36,413 nucleotides of DNA from Rhodospirillaceae bacterium (GCA_002706405.1 PALN01000069.1:1-36413); one strand, 5' to 3'; positions 1-7,498 are shown, numbered from the stretch's first letter. The notes: generated by a model from the letters alone, not told the origin. Numbers and translations: made by a program.

Positions 1-1727
1 CGGGCGAACTTGTCCCAATAGGCGATGCGGTCATAGGGCGCATGCCAGTTGGGGATCATGTAGTGGCCCCATTGCAGCACGCGGTCGAGCGCCCGCGAGG
101 CGATGACCAGGTCCTTGCGCGACGGGGCGGCGATCAGCTTTTCGACGATGGCGTCGACGGCCTTGGACTTGATGCCGATGATGTTGCGAGAGCCTTCCTG
201 GTCGGCCGCCGCCGTGGACCAGAATTCCCGCTGTTCGTTGCCCGGCGACAGGGATTGTCCGAAGCCGCCGACCACCATGTCGAAATCGAAGGTGTCCAGG
301 CGGCGGCGGTACTGGGCCGTGTCGATGGTGCGCACGGACATGGCGATGCCCAACTTTTCCAGGTTCTTGGCGAAGGGCAGGGCGATGCGCTCGAACAGGG
401 GGGAGACCAGCAGCATTTCAAAGGCGAAGGGCTTGCCGGTCTTGGCGTTGACCCGCTTGCCGTCCTTGATCACCCAGCCGGCTTCGGTCAGCAGCTTGGA
501 CGCCGTGCGCAGATTGCCGCGGATGTTGCCGCTCGCATCGCCTTTGGGCGGGTTGTACTCCTGGGTGAAGACTTCCGGCGGCAACTCGGCGCGGAAAGGT
601 TCCAGCAGCTTCAGTTCCTCCGGCCCCGGCAGGCCCGTCGCCGCCATCTCCGAATTCTGGAAATAACTGCGGGTGCGTTCGTACTGGCCATAGAACAGGG
701 CCTTGTTCGACCATTCGAAGTTGAAGGCATAGGCCAGGGCGTGGCGCACCTGGGGGTCGCTGAACATCTCGCGCCGGGTGTTGAAGGCGAAGCCCTGCAT
801 GCCCGCCGGCCGGTCGTGATGGATCTGTTCCTTGATCAGAACGCCCTTCTTCACCGCGGGCGTTTCATAGGCCGTGGCCCAAGCCTTGGACGAATTCTCC
901 GACTTGTAGTCGTAACGTCCGGCCAGGAAGGCCTCCAGTGCCACGTTGGAATCGCGGTAATAGTCGAAAATGATCTCGTCGAAATTGTTGGTGCCCTTCA
1001 TCACCGGGATGTCTCGGCCCCAGTAATCCTTGACGCGGGACAGCTTGACGAAGCGGCCGGCCTCGAACTCGGTGATCTTGTAGGGCCCGGAGCCGAGCGG
1101 CGGCTCCAGGGTCGTCTTGTTGAATTCCTTGTCCTTCCAATAGTGCTTGGGCAGTACCGTCAACTGGCCGATGATCAGCGGCAGCTCCCGGTTCTCGCTC
1201 GGCTTGAAGGTGAATTTCACGGACCGCTCGCCGGTCTGCGTCACCTCGGCCACGTTGGCGTAATAGAAGCGGTAGAAAGGCGCCCCCTCCTTGACCAGGA
1301 TATTGAAGGAAAAAATCACGTCGTCGACGGTCACCGGCATACCGTCATGCCAGCGGGCTTCCTTGCGCAGGGTGAATTCCACCCAGGACCGGTCCGCCGG
1401 CATGGTTACGGTCTCGGCCAGGCGGCCGTACTGGCTGAACGGCTCGTCCGCCGCGTCGTCCATCAGGGTGTCGTAGACGAAGCTCGCCGCCCCCGTCGCC
1501 GTGCCCTTGATGATGAAGGGGTTGAAGCTGTCGAACGAGCCGGTCGCCCCCAGGCGCACGGTGCCGCCCTTGGGGGCGTTCGGGTTCACGTAGTCGAAAT
1601 GCTTGAAGTCCGGGCCGTACTTCAGGTCGCCGTGCATGGCGAGGCCGTGGGCCGGATCGGCCGCCTGAGCGGGCAGGCCGATCACGGTCAGCCAGGTGAG
1701 GACGAAAAGGGCGCTCAGAATTCGCAT
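1..1727 (-). CDS. Extracellular solute-binding protein family 5, YejA-type (C-terminus cut by window edge)
   Basis: This is the periplasmic binding component of a peptide/oligopeptide ABC transporter, of the type that includes YejA of the YejABEF microcin C/peptide importer. The frame starts at ATG 1727 and stays open to the left edge, giving about 575 residues without a stop. The N-terminus is a signal peptide (MRILSALFVLTWLTVIGLPAQAA). The body has family 5 features: GSFDSFNPF, the RKEARWHDGMPVT block, GSGPY and a HHDRPAGMQGFAFNTRR segment typical of YejA. A GGGGA Shine-Dalgarno sequence lies about 8 bases ahead of the ATG. It follows hisN on the same strand after a gap of 119 bases. The permease and ATPase genes would be expected to the left, outside the window. 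The family assignment is strong; the substrate is inferred from family only. Confidence 0.9.
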   Translation of the reverse strand, partial: MRILSALFVLTWLTVIGLPAQAADPAHGLAMHGDLKYGPDFKHFDYVNPNAPKGGTVRLGATGSFDSFNPFIIKGTATGAASFVYDTLMDDAADEPFSQYGRLAETVTMPADRSWVEFTLRKEARWHDGMPVTVDDVIFSFNILVKEGAPFYRFYYANVAEVTQTGERSVKFTFKPSENRELPLIIGQLTVLPKHYWKDKEFNKTTLEPPLGSGPYKITEFEAGRFVKLSRVKDYWGRDIPVMKGTNNFDEIIFDYYRDSNVALEAFLAGRYDYKSENSSKAWATAYETPAVKKGVLIKEQIHHDRPAGMQGFAFNTRREMFSDPQVRHALAYAFNFEWSNKALFYGQYERTRSYFQNSEMAATGLPGPEELKLLEPFRAELPPEVFTQEYNPPKGDASGNIRGNLRTASKLLTEAGWVIKDGKRVNAKTGKPFAFEMLLVSPLFERIALPFAKNLEKLGIAMSVRTIDTAQYRRRLDTFDFDMVVGGFGQSLSPGNEQREFWSTAAADQEGSRNIIGIKSKAVDAIVEKLIAAPSRKDLVIASRALDRVLQWGHYMIPNWHAPYDRIAYWDKFA

Positions 1728-1846
1728 CTTAAGTTTCCCCCGGGAATGCGGTGTTCGCTGCGTCGGAATATGGAGATTAGCCGGTTCTGGTCACGAAGTG
1801 ATGCCCCTAGAACTGCGTGGGCAATATGGCAAGCCTATGGCCGAAT

Positions 1847-2638
1847 TCAGTCGCCGAGCACTGCCACGGCCTGTTCGTGCAACGCCGCGTCGCCGCTGGC
1901 GATCACCGTGCTGTCGCCGGTCAGCCCCAGGGTGCGTCCGGACCAGTCGGTCATGCGCCCGCCGGCTCCTTCGACGATGGGCACCAGGGCGACATAATCA
2001 TAAGGCTGCATGCTGCTGTCGCACACCAGGTCCGCGCGCCCGCGGGCCAACTGGCCGTAGCTGTAGCAATCGCCGCCGTAGATGGCGTAGCGGCTTTGAT
2101 GGCGCAGGTCCTCGAACCGCCCGAAATTCAGGCCTTCGTGCATCTGCGGCGAGGTGGTGTAAAGCCAGGCCGCGGCCAGATCCGGGCAGGGCCGGCAGCG
2201 CACGGCCTTGCCGTTGCGGGTGCTGTCCATGCCGGGGCCGCCGGTCCAGACTTCGTCGAGCGCCGGGTTGTCCATGACGCCGAGCCAGGGGGCGCCGCCC
2301 TTCATCAGGCCGATCAGGGTGCCGAACAGGGGCTTGCCGGTGATGAAGGCCTTGGTGCCGTCGATGGGGTCGAGCACCCAGACGAATTCCGCATCGGCGT
2401 TCTCCGCGCCGAATTCCTCGCCAAAGATGCCGTGGTTGGGAAACCTGGCCCCGATCATGTCGCGCAGCGCCGCTTCGCATTCGCGGTCGGCCTGGGTCAC
2501 GGGGCTGAGGTCCGCCTTGTCTTCGATCTCAAGCGCCGCGTCGTAATGGCGCAGAACGATGTCCCGCGCGCGCCCGGCCATGTCCATGGCCAGGGTCAGG
2601 CAATCGCGGGACAGGGCGTCCGTGGTCGATTGCGTCAC
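1847..2638 (-). CDS. hisN: Histidinol-phosphatase, inositol monophosphatase-like (HisN)
   Basis: A 263-residue member of the Mg2+-dependent inositol monophosphatase superfamily, most likely the HisN-type histidinol-phosphate phosphatase that gives L-histidinol in histidine synthesis. Visible metal-binding motifs are G-EE-FG (residues 73-77), DPIDGT (90-95) and QPYD with Asp214. The GGDCYSYGQLARGRADLV stretch is typical of HisN rather than SuhB or CysQ. Translation starts at a GTG at 2638, because a strong GGAGG lies 8 bases upstream. It is 37 bases downstream of cycM on the same strand and could be co-transcribed with it. An inositol- or 3'-phosphoadenosine phosphatase role cannot be fully excluded from sequence alone. 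Confidence 0.88.
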   Translation of the reverse strand: MTQSTTDALSRDCLTLAMDMAGRARDIVLRHYDAALEIEDKADLSPVTQADRECEAALRDMIGARFPNHGIFGEEFGAENADAEFVWVLDPIDGTKAFITGKPLFGTLIGLMKGGAPWLGVMDNPALDEVWTGGPGMDSTRNGKAVRCRPCPDLAAAWLYTTSPQMHEGLNFGRFEDLRHQSRYAIYGGDCYSYGQLARGRADLVCDSSMQPYDYVALVPIVEGAGGRMTDWSGRTLGLTGDSTVIASGDAALHEQAVAVLGD

Positions 2639-2675
2639 GGCGCCGTCCTCCGATCAGGTGAAAGCCGGGAAAGCC

Positions 2676-3188
2676 TTACTTGAGGGATTCCAAAAAGACC
2701 AGCAGGGCCGCGCGATCCGAATTCTTGGGAATGCCGCGGAAGGTCATCTTGGTGCCTGGGGCATAGCCCTTGGGATCGGCGATGAACTTGTCCAGTTCTT
2801 CCATGGTCCATTTGCCGCCCAGGCCGGTGAGCGCACCGGAAAAATTGAAACCCTCGGCCTTGCCCTGGTCATGACCGACAATGCCCCACAGGTTCGGGCC
2901 GATCTTGTGCTTGGCACCGGCTTCCGCCGAATGGCAGGCCGTGCATTTCTTGAACACCTTGGCGCCCCGTTTGGGGTCCGCGGAGGCCAGCAGTTCCATC
3001 ACCGGCTTTTCGGCTTCCTTGGGTGCTGCTTCGGCGGCATCGCTCTGGTCGGCGACCGCGACGTCGAAGCCCATCTTTTCGGGCTCCTGCGCGTGGACCA
3101 GCGTGTCGCCGATCTTGTTGGTGCCCCACACGACCCAAGCCGTCACGAGCACGCCGAAACCGAGTTTTTCCATCCGGGAGAACTGCAT
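2676..3188 (-). CDS. cycM: Membrane-anchored c-type cytochrome (CycM/cytochrome c-552 family)
   Basis: A 170-residue class I cytochrome c held in the cytoplasmic membrane by an uncleaved N-terminal segment (residues about 9-31), followed by a charged Ala/Glu-rich linker (about 38-66). The haem-binding motif is C82-T-A-C85-H86. Met148, in the PGTKMTF segment, is the expected sixth ligand. IGPNLWGIVG and the GAL..LGGKWT block are typical of mitochondrial-type cytochromes. In alphaproteobacteria CycM passes electrons from the bc1 complex to an aa3-type oxidase. The start has AAGGA 7 bases upstream. It is divergent from pheA, a common arrangement in this group. Family assignment is firm; the electron partner is inferred. 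Confidence 0.92.
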   Translation of the reverse strand: MQFSRMEKLGFGVLVTAWVVWGTNKIGDTLVHAQEPEKMGFDVAVADQSDAAEAAPKEAEKPVMELLASADPKRGAKVFKKCTACHSAEAGAKHKIGPNLWGIVGHDQGKAEGFNFSGALTGLGGKWTMEELDKFIADPKGYAPGTKMTFRGIPKNSDRAALLVFLESLK

Positions 3189-3343
3189 GGTGTTTTCCTT
3201 TGCCGATTGTTGCGGGGAATTTAACCGCCCGTGCCGCCATGTTCAAGCGGCATAAGCCACCTTTCGTCGCCGAACGTCAGATCGCCGGCGTGGCCCGCGT
3301 TGACAGTGACGGCCCCGGCAACGATACTCCGCACGTTTCTGAA

Positions 3344-3366
3344 AAGGCCCGTGATCTCCGGGCCTT
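3344..3366. other. Perfect 8-bp hairpin ahead of pheA
   Basis: AAGGCCCG (3344-3351) and CGGGCCTT (3359-3366) form a perfect 8-bp stem with a 7-base loop, in the 206-base divergent gap between cycM and pheA. It ends 28 bases before the pheA ATG. On the minus strand the stem runs straight into TTTT, as in an intrinsic terminator, although no minus-strand gene ends there. On the plus strand there is no T-tract. It could be a leader structure of pheA or stop antisense transcription. The role is inference. Confidence 0.45.
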
Positions 3367-3394
3367 GCCCTTCCGGACCCAAGACTGTTCAGCC

Positions 3395-4258
3395 ATGGCT
3401 ACCTCCGATACCACCATTGCCTTCCAGGGCATGCCCGGCGCCTATTCACATCTCGCCTGCCGCGAGGCCCGGGGCGAGATGACCCCTTTGCCCTGCCGCA
3501 CCTTCGAAGACGCCTTCGCCGCCGTGCATGACGGCCATGCGCGGCTGGCCATGATTCCCATCGAAAATACGGTCGCCGGGCGGGTCGCCGACATCCATCA
3601 TCTGCTGCCCGATTCCGGTCTGCATATCATCGGCGAGCATTTTCACCGCGTGCATCACCATCTGCTGGCGGTGCCGGGCACGAAAATCGGGGACCTGACC
3701 CATGTCCACAGCCATGTCCATGCCCTGAACCAATGCCGCAACCTGATTCGTGAACTGGGCGTCACGCCCGTGGTTCATGTCGATACGGCGGGGGCGGCCC
3801 AGGACATCGCGGCCCAGGGCGAGAAATCCCAGGCGGCCATCGCGTCCAGCCTGGCCGGGGAGATTTACGGCCTCGACTCCCTGAAACAGAACATCGAGGA
3901 CGCCGATCACAACACGACCCGCTTTGTGATCATGTCACTGACGGCGGAACAGCCCGCCTATATAGAGTCCGAGACATACATCACCAGCTTCACGTTCCGG
4001 GTTCGGAACGTTCCGGCCGCCCTCTACAAGGCCATGGGCGGCTTCGCCACCAACGGGGTCAACATGACCAAGCTGGAAAGCTACGTCGGCCCGGATTTCG
4101 TCGCGGCCCAGTTTTTCGCGGAGATCGAAGGCCATATGGGCGCGCCCTCGGTCAAACTGGCGTTCGAGGACCTGTCCCATTATTCCGAGTGGATCAAGGT
4201 GCTGGGCACCTATCCGGCCCATCCGTTTCGCAGATCCGCGGCAAATCAAGGAGCCTGA
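3395..4258 (+). CDS. pheA: Prephenate dehydratase
   Basis: Converts prephenate to phenylpyruvate, the committed step of phenylalanine synthesis. The 287-residue monofunctional protein has a catalytic dehydratase domain (about 5-185) with FQGMPGAYSH, the PIENTVAGRV loop and the catalytic DADHNTTRF motif (Thr175-Arg176-Phe177). A C-terminal ACT domain (about 195-275) follows, with NVPAAL and KLESY positions that correspond to the Phe-binding GALV/ESRP sites. Feedback inhibition by phenylalanine is therefore likely. The frame stays open upstream, but ATG 3395 gives the usual alphaproteobacterial N-terminus (MATSDTTIAFQG). No clear Shine-Dalgarno precedes it. The stop codon overlaps the region of the DUF983 gene's ribosome binding site, which suggests co-transcription. 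Confidence 0.95.
   Translation: MATSDTTIAFQGMPGAYSHLACREARGEMTPLPCRTFEDAFAAVHDGHARLAMIPIENTVAGRVADIHHLLPDSGLHIIGEHFHRVHHHLLAVPGTKIGDLTHVHSHVHALNQCRNLIRELGVTPVVHVDTAGAAQDIAAQGEKSQAAIASSLAGEIYGLDSLKQNIEDADHNTTRFVIMSLTAEQPAYIESETYITSFTFRVRNVPAALYKAMGGFATNGVNMTKLESYVGPDFVAAQFFAEIEGHMGAPSVKLAFEDLSHYSEWIKVLGTYPAHPFRRSAANQGA
4248..4253 (+). promoter_or_regulatory. Ribosome binding site of the DUF983 gene
   Basis: AAGGAG sits at the very end of pheA, 10 bases before ATG 4264. It fixes the start of the DUF983 gene there rather than further upstream in the open frame, and points to coupled translation with pheA. Confidence 0.7.
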
Positions 4259-4263
4259 CCCCC

Positions 4264-4638
4264 ATGACCTTCGAAGATATCCGCCCGCACCTGGGCCTCG
4301 CCATCCTGCGCGGTCTCGCGCGCCGCTGCCCCAGCTGCGGCATCGGCCACAGCTTCAAGGGCTATCTCAAGGTCGTCGATTGCCCTCATTGCGGCGAGCA
4401 ACTGGGTCATATCCGGGCCGATGATTTTCCGCCCTACCTGACCATCGCCATCGTCGGCCATATGGTGGTGCCGATGCTGCTGTTGAGCGAACAGTTGATG
4501 TCGCCGCCGACCTGGATGCTGCTGTCCGTCGCCGTGCCGGTGACGCTGGGCCTGACGCTGACGCTGCTGCCGCGGGTCAAGGGCGGGATTCTGGGCCTGA
4601 TGTGGCACCTGGGCCTGCGCGGCGACGAGACGCAGTAA
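4264..4638 (+). CDS. DUF983 family membrane protein
   Basis: A 124-residue protein of the DUF983 family, widespread in alphaproteobacteria and without an assigned reaction. A zinc-ribbon-like cysteine set (C22-P-S-C25 and C40-P-H-C43) is followed by two hydrophobic segments at about residues 58-77 and 81-103 that should cross the inner membrane. The fold suggests a small cysteine-bearing membrane protein. DUF983 genes are sometimes found near cytochrome oxidase assembly genes, but nothing here beyond the nearby cycM supports that link. It starts 5 bases after pheA stops and is followed after 40 bases by a cupin gene. Function unknown. Confidence 0.85.
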   Translation: MTFEDIRPHLGLAILRGLARRCPSCGIGHSFKGYLKVVDCPHCGEQLGHIRADDFPPYLTIAIVGHMVVPMLLLSEQLMSPPTWMLLSVAVPVTLGLTLTLLPRVKGGILGLMWHLGLRGDETQ

Positions 4639-4678
4639 TTCGAGGTTGTCAGAGGACCGGGGGAAGGAGCATCCCGCC

Positions 4679-5155
4679 ATGAGCGACGAAAAGCCCGCCG
4701 CCGTCCGGGCGCTCGATATCGCCCCCCGGGCCAAGCCCTCGACCTATCCGGAACCGTTCTTCAGCCGCATGGCGGGGCGCGAAAAGCGCCAGCTGGGCGA
4801 CGTCTTCGGGCTCACCAACTTCGGCGTCAACCTGACCCGGCTCAAGCCGGGCGGCGAATCGGCCCTGCTCCACCGCCACACCCGCCAGGACGAGTTCGTC
4901 TATATCCTCGAAGGAACGCCGACGCTGGTCACGGAAGACGGCGAGACGCCGATGGCGCCCGGCATGTGCGCCGGGTTCCCCGCCGAAGGTGCGGCCCATC
5001 AACTGGTCAACCGGACCGCCGCCGACGTTCTGTACCTGGAAATCGGCGACCGCACGCCGGGCGATGCGGCCAGCTACCCCCGGGACGACATCCAGGCCGA
5101 CCTGGGGCCGGACGGCCAGTGGCTGTTCACTCATAAGGACGGCCGTCCTTACTGA
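4679..5155 (+). CDS. Cupin-domain protein
   Basis: A 158-residue single-domain cupin. The first cupin motif is clear (GGESALLHRHTRQDEFVYILEG, split here as G58-G59, H65, H67 and E72). The second motif lies at about 95-111 with His107. These four residues form the expected mononuclear metal site. The N-terminal 40 residues and the C-terminal DDIQADLGPDG part have no recognisable domain. The architecture resembles small cupins annotated as possible mannose-6-phosphate-isomerase-like or XRE-cupin relatives, but there is no DNA-binding domain here. ATG 4679 is chosen over the in-frame ATG at 4646 because GGGGGAAGGAG lies about 9 bases ahead of it. Substrate unknown. Confidence 0.82.
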   Translation: MSDEKPAAVRALDIAPRAKPSTYPEPFFSRMAGREKRQLGDVFGLTNFGVNLTRLKPGGESALLHRHTRQDEFVYILEGTPTLVTEDGETPMAPGMCAGFPAEGAAHQLVNRTAADVLYLEIGDRTPGDAASYPRDDIQADLGPDGQWLFTHKDGRPY

Positions 5156-5164
5156 GTCGGCAGC

Positions 5165-5503
5165 CTATTTTTCCTCGACCTTGGCCACGAACGGATAGAA
5201 CGCGATATGTCCGGCCATGGCTTCCAGCCCCGCCGGCGGGGTTTCGTAGGCCCAGGCGGCGTCTTCCGCGGTCCGGCCGCCGGCTGAAACCGTCCAGTAA
5301 TTGGCCGTGCCCTTGTGCGGGCACAGGGTCGATTTGGTGGACGGCGTGAGGGCGTCCATGCGCACGTCCGCTTTGGGGAAATAGTACATGGGCGCATAGG
5401 CGCCTTCCTTCAGGACCTGCGCTATGGCGCTTTCGGCGATCACCTCGCCGCCCACGGTGGCGACGACGGTCTTGCCGGCGGGGGTCAGGGAAAGGTCGGT
5501 CAT
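5165..5503 (-). CDS. DUF427 domain-containing protein
   Basis: A 112-residue DUF427 protein (a small beta-rich domain also called NTP_transf_9 in Pfam). The conserved core is visible: STKSTLCPHKGTANYW (about 56-71), then AWAYETPP and HIAFYPFV near the C-terminus. No biochemical role is established for the family. The frame extends six codons further upstream to an ATG at 5521, but AAGGAG lies inside those codons, 10 bases before ATG 5503, so 5503 is the better start. It is convergent with the cupin gene, with only 9 bases between the stop codons. A plus-strand terminator is not visible there. Confidence 0.85.
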   Translation of the reverse strand: MTDLSLTPAGKTVVATVGGEVIAESAIAQVLKEGAYAPMYYFPKADVRMDALTPSTKSTLCPHKGTANYWTVSAGGRTAEDAAWAYETPPAGLEAMAGHIAFYPFVAKVEEK

Positions 5504-5619
5504 GGGATATGCTCCTTGCAAAACAGAAACGGATCAATATTGCGGCCTGTATCCACCGCCGCGCCGCCGATTGCCACGCACATCCGTTCACATTTCGGTG
5601 GGCAGCGCCCGAATCCGGC

Positions 5620-5651
5620 TCAATCGCCTTCGTCGATCCAGTCGTTGATCA
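5620..5651. repeat. Left copy of nudC 3'-end direct repeat (att-like)
   Basis: This 32-base stretch matches 6250-6281 at 31 positions (difference at 5629/6259). Read on the minus strand it ends in a TGA and encodes LINDWIDEGD, the exact C-terminus of NudC. One more Arg codon upstream still matches in protein although its third base differs (CGA against CGG). It is not attached to a nudC body here, so it is a detached duplicate of the gene end. The two differences near or in the repeat are synonymous (Glu GAA/GAG, Leu TTG/CTG). Confidence 0.85.
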
Positions 5652-5668
5652 ATCGGCTTTGTCTTACT

Positions 5669-6238
5669 TTAGCTGGTTCCGACGCTTGCAATATTTTCTA
5701 AACGTGCCACCAAGCGGGCCGCCAAATTGATATATTTCAGAGCGGTATCTTCCCTTGGCTGAAAATCTGGCAGGTGGGCGATTTGATTGTGTAAGCCTCG
5801 TAGATCATAAAATAAAAGTGAATCGGAGACAGTAATCTTTTTATTTTCTAACAGAAAAGCCATGGCCCGGACTGGCGAAGAAAAGTCTGACATTGGTGAT
5901 GAGTGATCATTTTGTATCGCGGCTCTTCTCATCAAGCGTTCAATTTCTTGCCACGCCCTTTCAATTGCTGAACGAGGCTCGCGTTTTGCAAGCTTGATGA
6001 ATTCTTTATGCCTCTCCGAATCGCTATCTTCTAATAGAGCGGAAGGGCTCGTCGGAGTAGCGGCTGTGATATCGCGGAGTTCTCTTTCAAAGAGGGCTTC
6101 GACAGGACCCATCCTTAATTTGCTGAGGTTTAGTAGTAAAGCGCGTAGCTCATTCCTAAACATCCAAACACAAAAAATTACCGATCCAGGCCAAGCGATT
6201 GCTTCGATAATTCCGAGTGTGAAACTCCAGCGTTCCAT
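5669..6238 (-). CDS. Membrane-anchored HEPN-like protein of unknown function
   Basis: A 189-residue protein that I do not recognise as a named family. Residues about 6-27 form one membrane segment, followed by a basic stretch and a cytoplasmic helical domain. Near the C-terminus is DLRGLHNQIAH, with Arg147, Asn151 and His155 in an R-x3-N-x3-H spacing. This spacing resembles the catalytic motif of HEPN ribonucleases and DUF4145-like proteins. The gene is AT-rich with codon use unlike its neighbours. It starts 11 bases after the nudC stop, with AAGGAG directly overlapping that stop, so it should be expressed from nudC transcription. It is the only gene between the two nudC-end repeats. A role in defence or as an RNase is inference only. 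Confidence 0.7.
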   Translation of the reverse strand: MERWSFTLGIIEAIAWPGSVIFCVWMFRNELRALLLNLSKLRMGPVEALFERELRDITAATPTSPSALLEDSDSERHKEFIKLAKREPRSAIERAWQEIERLMRRAAIQNDHSSPMSDFSSPVRAMAFLLENKKITVSDSLLFYDLRGLHNQIAHLPDFQPREDTALKYINLAARLVARLENIASVGTS

Positions 6239-6249
6239 TTACCTCTCCT

Positions 6250-6281
6250 TCAATCGCCCTCGTCGATCCAGTCGTTGATCA
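6250..6281. repeat. Right copy of nudC 3'-end direct repeat (in nudC)
   Basis: This is the functional copy: it forms the last codons and stop of nudC. It matches the detached copy at 5620-5651 in 31 of 32 bases. Confidence 0.85.
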
Positions 6282-7197
6282 GCCGCCGCGAGATACTGTC
6301 CGTGCGCGGCAGGCGCGGGCGGTTGGGGTCCGTTTCGCCGTAGTATTCGCCGAATTGCGCCAGGTCGGCGCGGGAAAACCACCTGGCTTCGCGGATTTCC
6401 GTGGGATCGACGGTGATGTCGTCGTTGAGCCCCCGCGCCCGGAAGCCCAGCATGAGCGAGGCCGGAAACGGCCAGGGCTGTGATCCCCGATAGGTCACGT
6501 CGGTCACGCGGATGCCCGATTCTTCCTGAACTTCACGGGCGACCGCTTCCTCCAGGCTTTCGCCCGGCTCGACGAAGCCCGCCAGGGTCGAATACATGGG
6601 GAAATCCCAGCGTGTCGACCAGCCGAGCAGGCAGCGGTCGATACCGTCGGCCCCGACATGGGTCACCAGCATGATGACCGCCGGGTCGGTGCGCGGAAAA
6701 TGGCTGCGCCCGCAGTCCGCATTGGTGCAGGCCTGGACATGGCCGCTGTCCCTCGGCTCCGTCGGGCTGCCGCAATCGCTGCAGTATTTCTGCCGCCGGT
6801 GCCAATGGGTCATGCCCCGGGCATAGGCCAGGATCGTCGCCTCGTCGGCGGCCAGCAGCCGTCCGACCTGGCGCAAATCCTCGAACGAGGCGCCGTTGAC
6901 CAGGTCCGGCAGGGCGTGTTCTTCGTGATGGGACAGGTCGACGGCGAAATAGGGCGCGTCTTCCCAAAGGCCCAGGAATACCTGCACGCTGGCATGCAGG
7001 GTGACGGTGACCGCCGCCTCGCCGGTCAGCCAGCCGGCGCGCGGGCTTTCCCCCGGTTCCACCAGGTTGCGGTCGCGCCATACGGGCGCCACCCGCGCCT
7101 TGGGGTGGCTGAGAAGTTCCGCGACCGCGGCATCATTGCGTCGCCGGTCGCCGGCCCGATCCAGGGGACCGCCCGTGTACATCAATCTTTTCGGCAT
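6250..7197 (-). CDS. nudC: NAD(P)H pyrophosphatase NudC
   Basis: Hydrolyses NADH to NMNH and AMP; E. coli NudC also removes NAD caps from RNA. The 315-residue protein has an N-terminal NudC domain, a four-cysteine zinc ribbon (C139, C142, C157, C162) and a complete Nudix box at about 207-229 (G-x5-E-x7-REVQEESGI). The NudC-specific SQPWPFPASLM signature at about 239-249 separates it from other Nudix enzymes. The start at ATG 7197 is divergent from the SRP RNA gene. Its last codons are duplicated at 5620-5651 and a foreign gene follows immediately (see those entries). Confidence 0.95.
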   Translation of the reverse strand: MPKRLMYTGGPLDRAGDRRRNDAAVAELLSHPKARVAPVWRDRNLVEPGESPRAGWLTGEAAVTVTLHASVQVFLGLWEDAPYFAVDLSHHEEHALPDLVNGASFEDLRQVGRLLAADEATILAYARGMTHWHRRQKYCSDCGSPTEPRDSGHVQACTNADCGRSHFPRTDPAVIMLVTHVGADGIDRCLLGWSTRWDFPMYSTLAGFVEPGESLEEAVAREVQEESGIRVTDVTYRGSQPWPFPASLMLGFRARGLNDDITVDPTEIREARWFSRADLAQFGEYYGETDPNRPRLPRTDSISRRLINDWIDEGD

Positions 7198-7282
7198 CCG
7201 GGAAAATTGGCACAGGTACCGGCCCTTGGCAACGGCCCTGACAGGGGCCGCGATTTATCCCCAGCAAGAAGATGCGCCACGC

Positions 7283-7313
7283 TTGTGGAAACCCCGCCAA
7301 GAGTTGCTATATT
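7283..7313 (+). promoter_or_regulatory. Probable promoter of the SRP RNA gene
   Basis: TTGTGG (7283-7288, within CTTGTGG as favoured by alphaproteobacterial sigma70) and TATATT (7308-7313, or CTATAT one base earlier) are separated by 18-19 bases. Transcription would begin near 7320, exactly at the base of the SRP RNA closing stem. Confidence 0.6.
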
Positions 7314-7320
7314 AGGGCCA

Positions 7321-7413
7321 GGAGACTGGCCCGGACGGGCTTCCTCGCGAACCCGGTCAGGTCCGGAAGGAAGCAGCCGTAACGAGTTTCGGCCCGGGTC
7401 GGTGCCAGTCTCC
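7321..7413 (+). ncRNA. ffs: Signal recognition particle 4.5S RNA
   Basis: This RNA joins Ffh to form the bacterial SRP that targets membrane proteins. The universally conserved domain IV is present at 7355-7378, including the GGTCAGG side, the GGAA tetraloop (7365-7368) and the AGCAGCC side. A perfect 10-bp closing stem joins 7321-7330 (GGAGACTGGC) to 7404-7413 (GCCAGTCTCC), and an inner ACCCGG/CCGGGT helix continues the rod. The position directly upstream of dnaX is the usual alphaproteobacterial location. The ends are set by the stem and may differ by a few bases. Confidence 0.93.
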
Positions 7414-7498
7414 GCTAATTTCCCCAGGTGGGCGGCCCCAAGGGGCGCCGCCGCCGCCCAATGCCGGGCCAACCAGCCCCTCCCGCCACGGACGGCCC

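Larger units (their letters stand above)
5620..6281. mobile_element. Putative mini-insertion at the 3' end of nudC
   Basis: About 600 bases of AT-rich DNA bounded by direct repeats of the nudC 3' end. GC content is visibly below the surroundings: 24 of 60 bases in 5761-5820 and 29 of 60 in 5941-6000 are G or C. It carries one gene and no integrase. The arrangement is like an element integrated at the 3' end of a gene, with the end restored on one side. It could be the remnant of a larger island, a cassette moved in trans, or the product of recombination with a diverged nudC. The repeat and composition are seen directly; the mechanism is inferred. Confidence 0.55.

Noticed and set aside
42-1997. 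Long plus-strand open frame of about 650 codons
   Set aside because: It is antisense to the solute-binding protein gene, which has a signal peptide and family motifs; the plus frame has low-complexity, Gly/Arg/Val-rich composition and no domain.
3241-3394. N-terminal extension of PheA from ATG 3240
   Set aside because: The extension (MFKRHKPPF...) is not part of the family, runs through the hairpin, and the standard N-terminus begins at 3395.
7234-7249. GGCCCTG/CAGGGGCC inverted repeat between nudC and the SRP RNA
   Set aside because: Short, bulged, without T-tract and in a GC-rich divergent gap; not distinguishable from chance.
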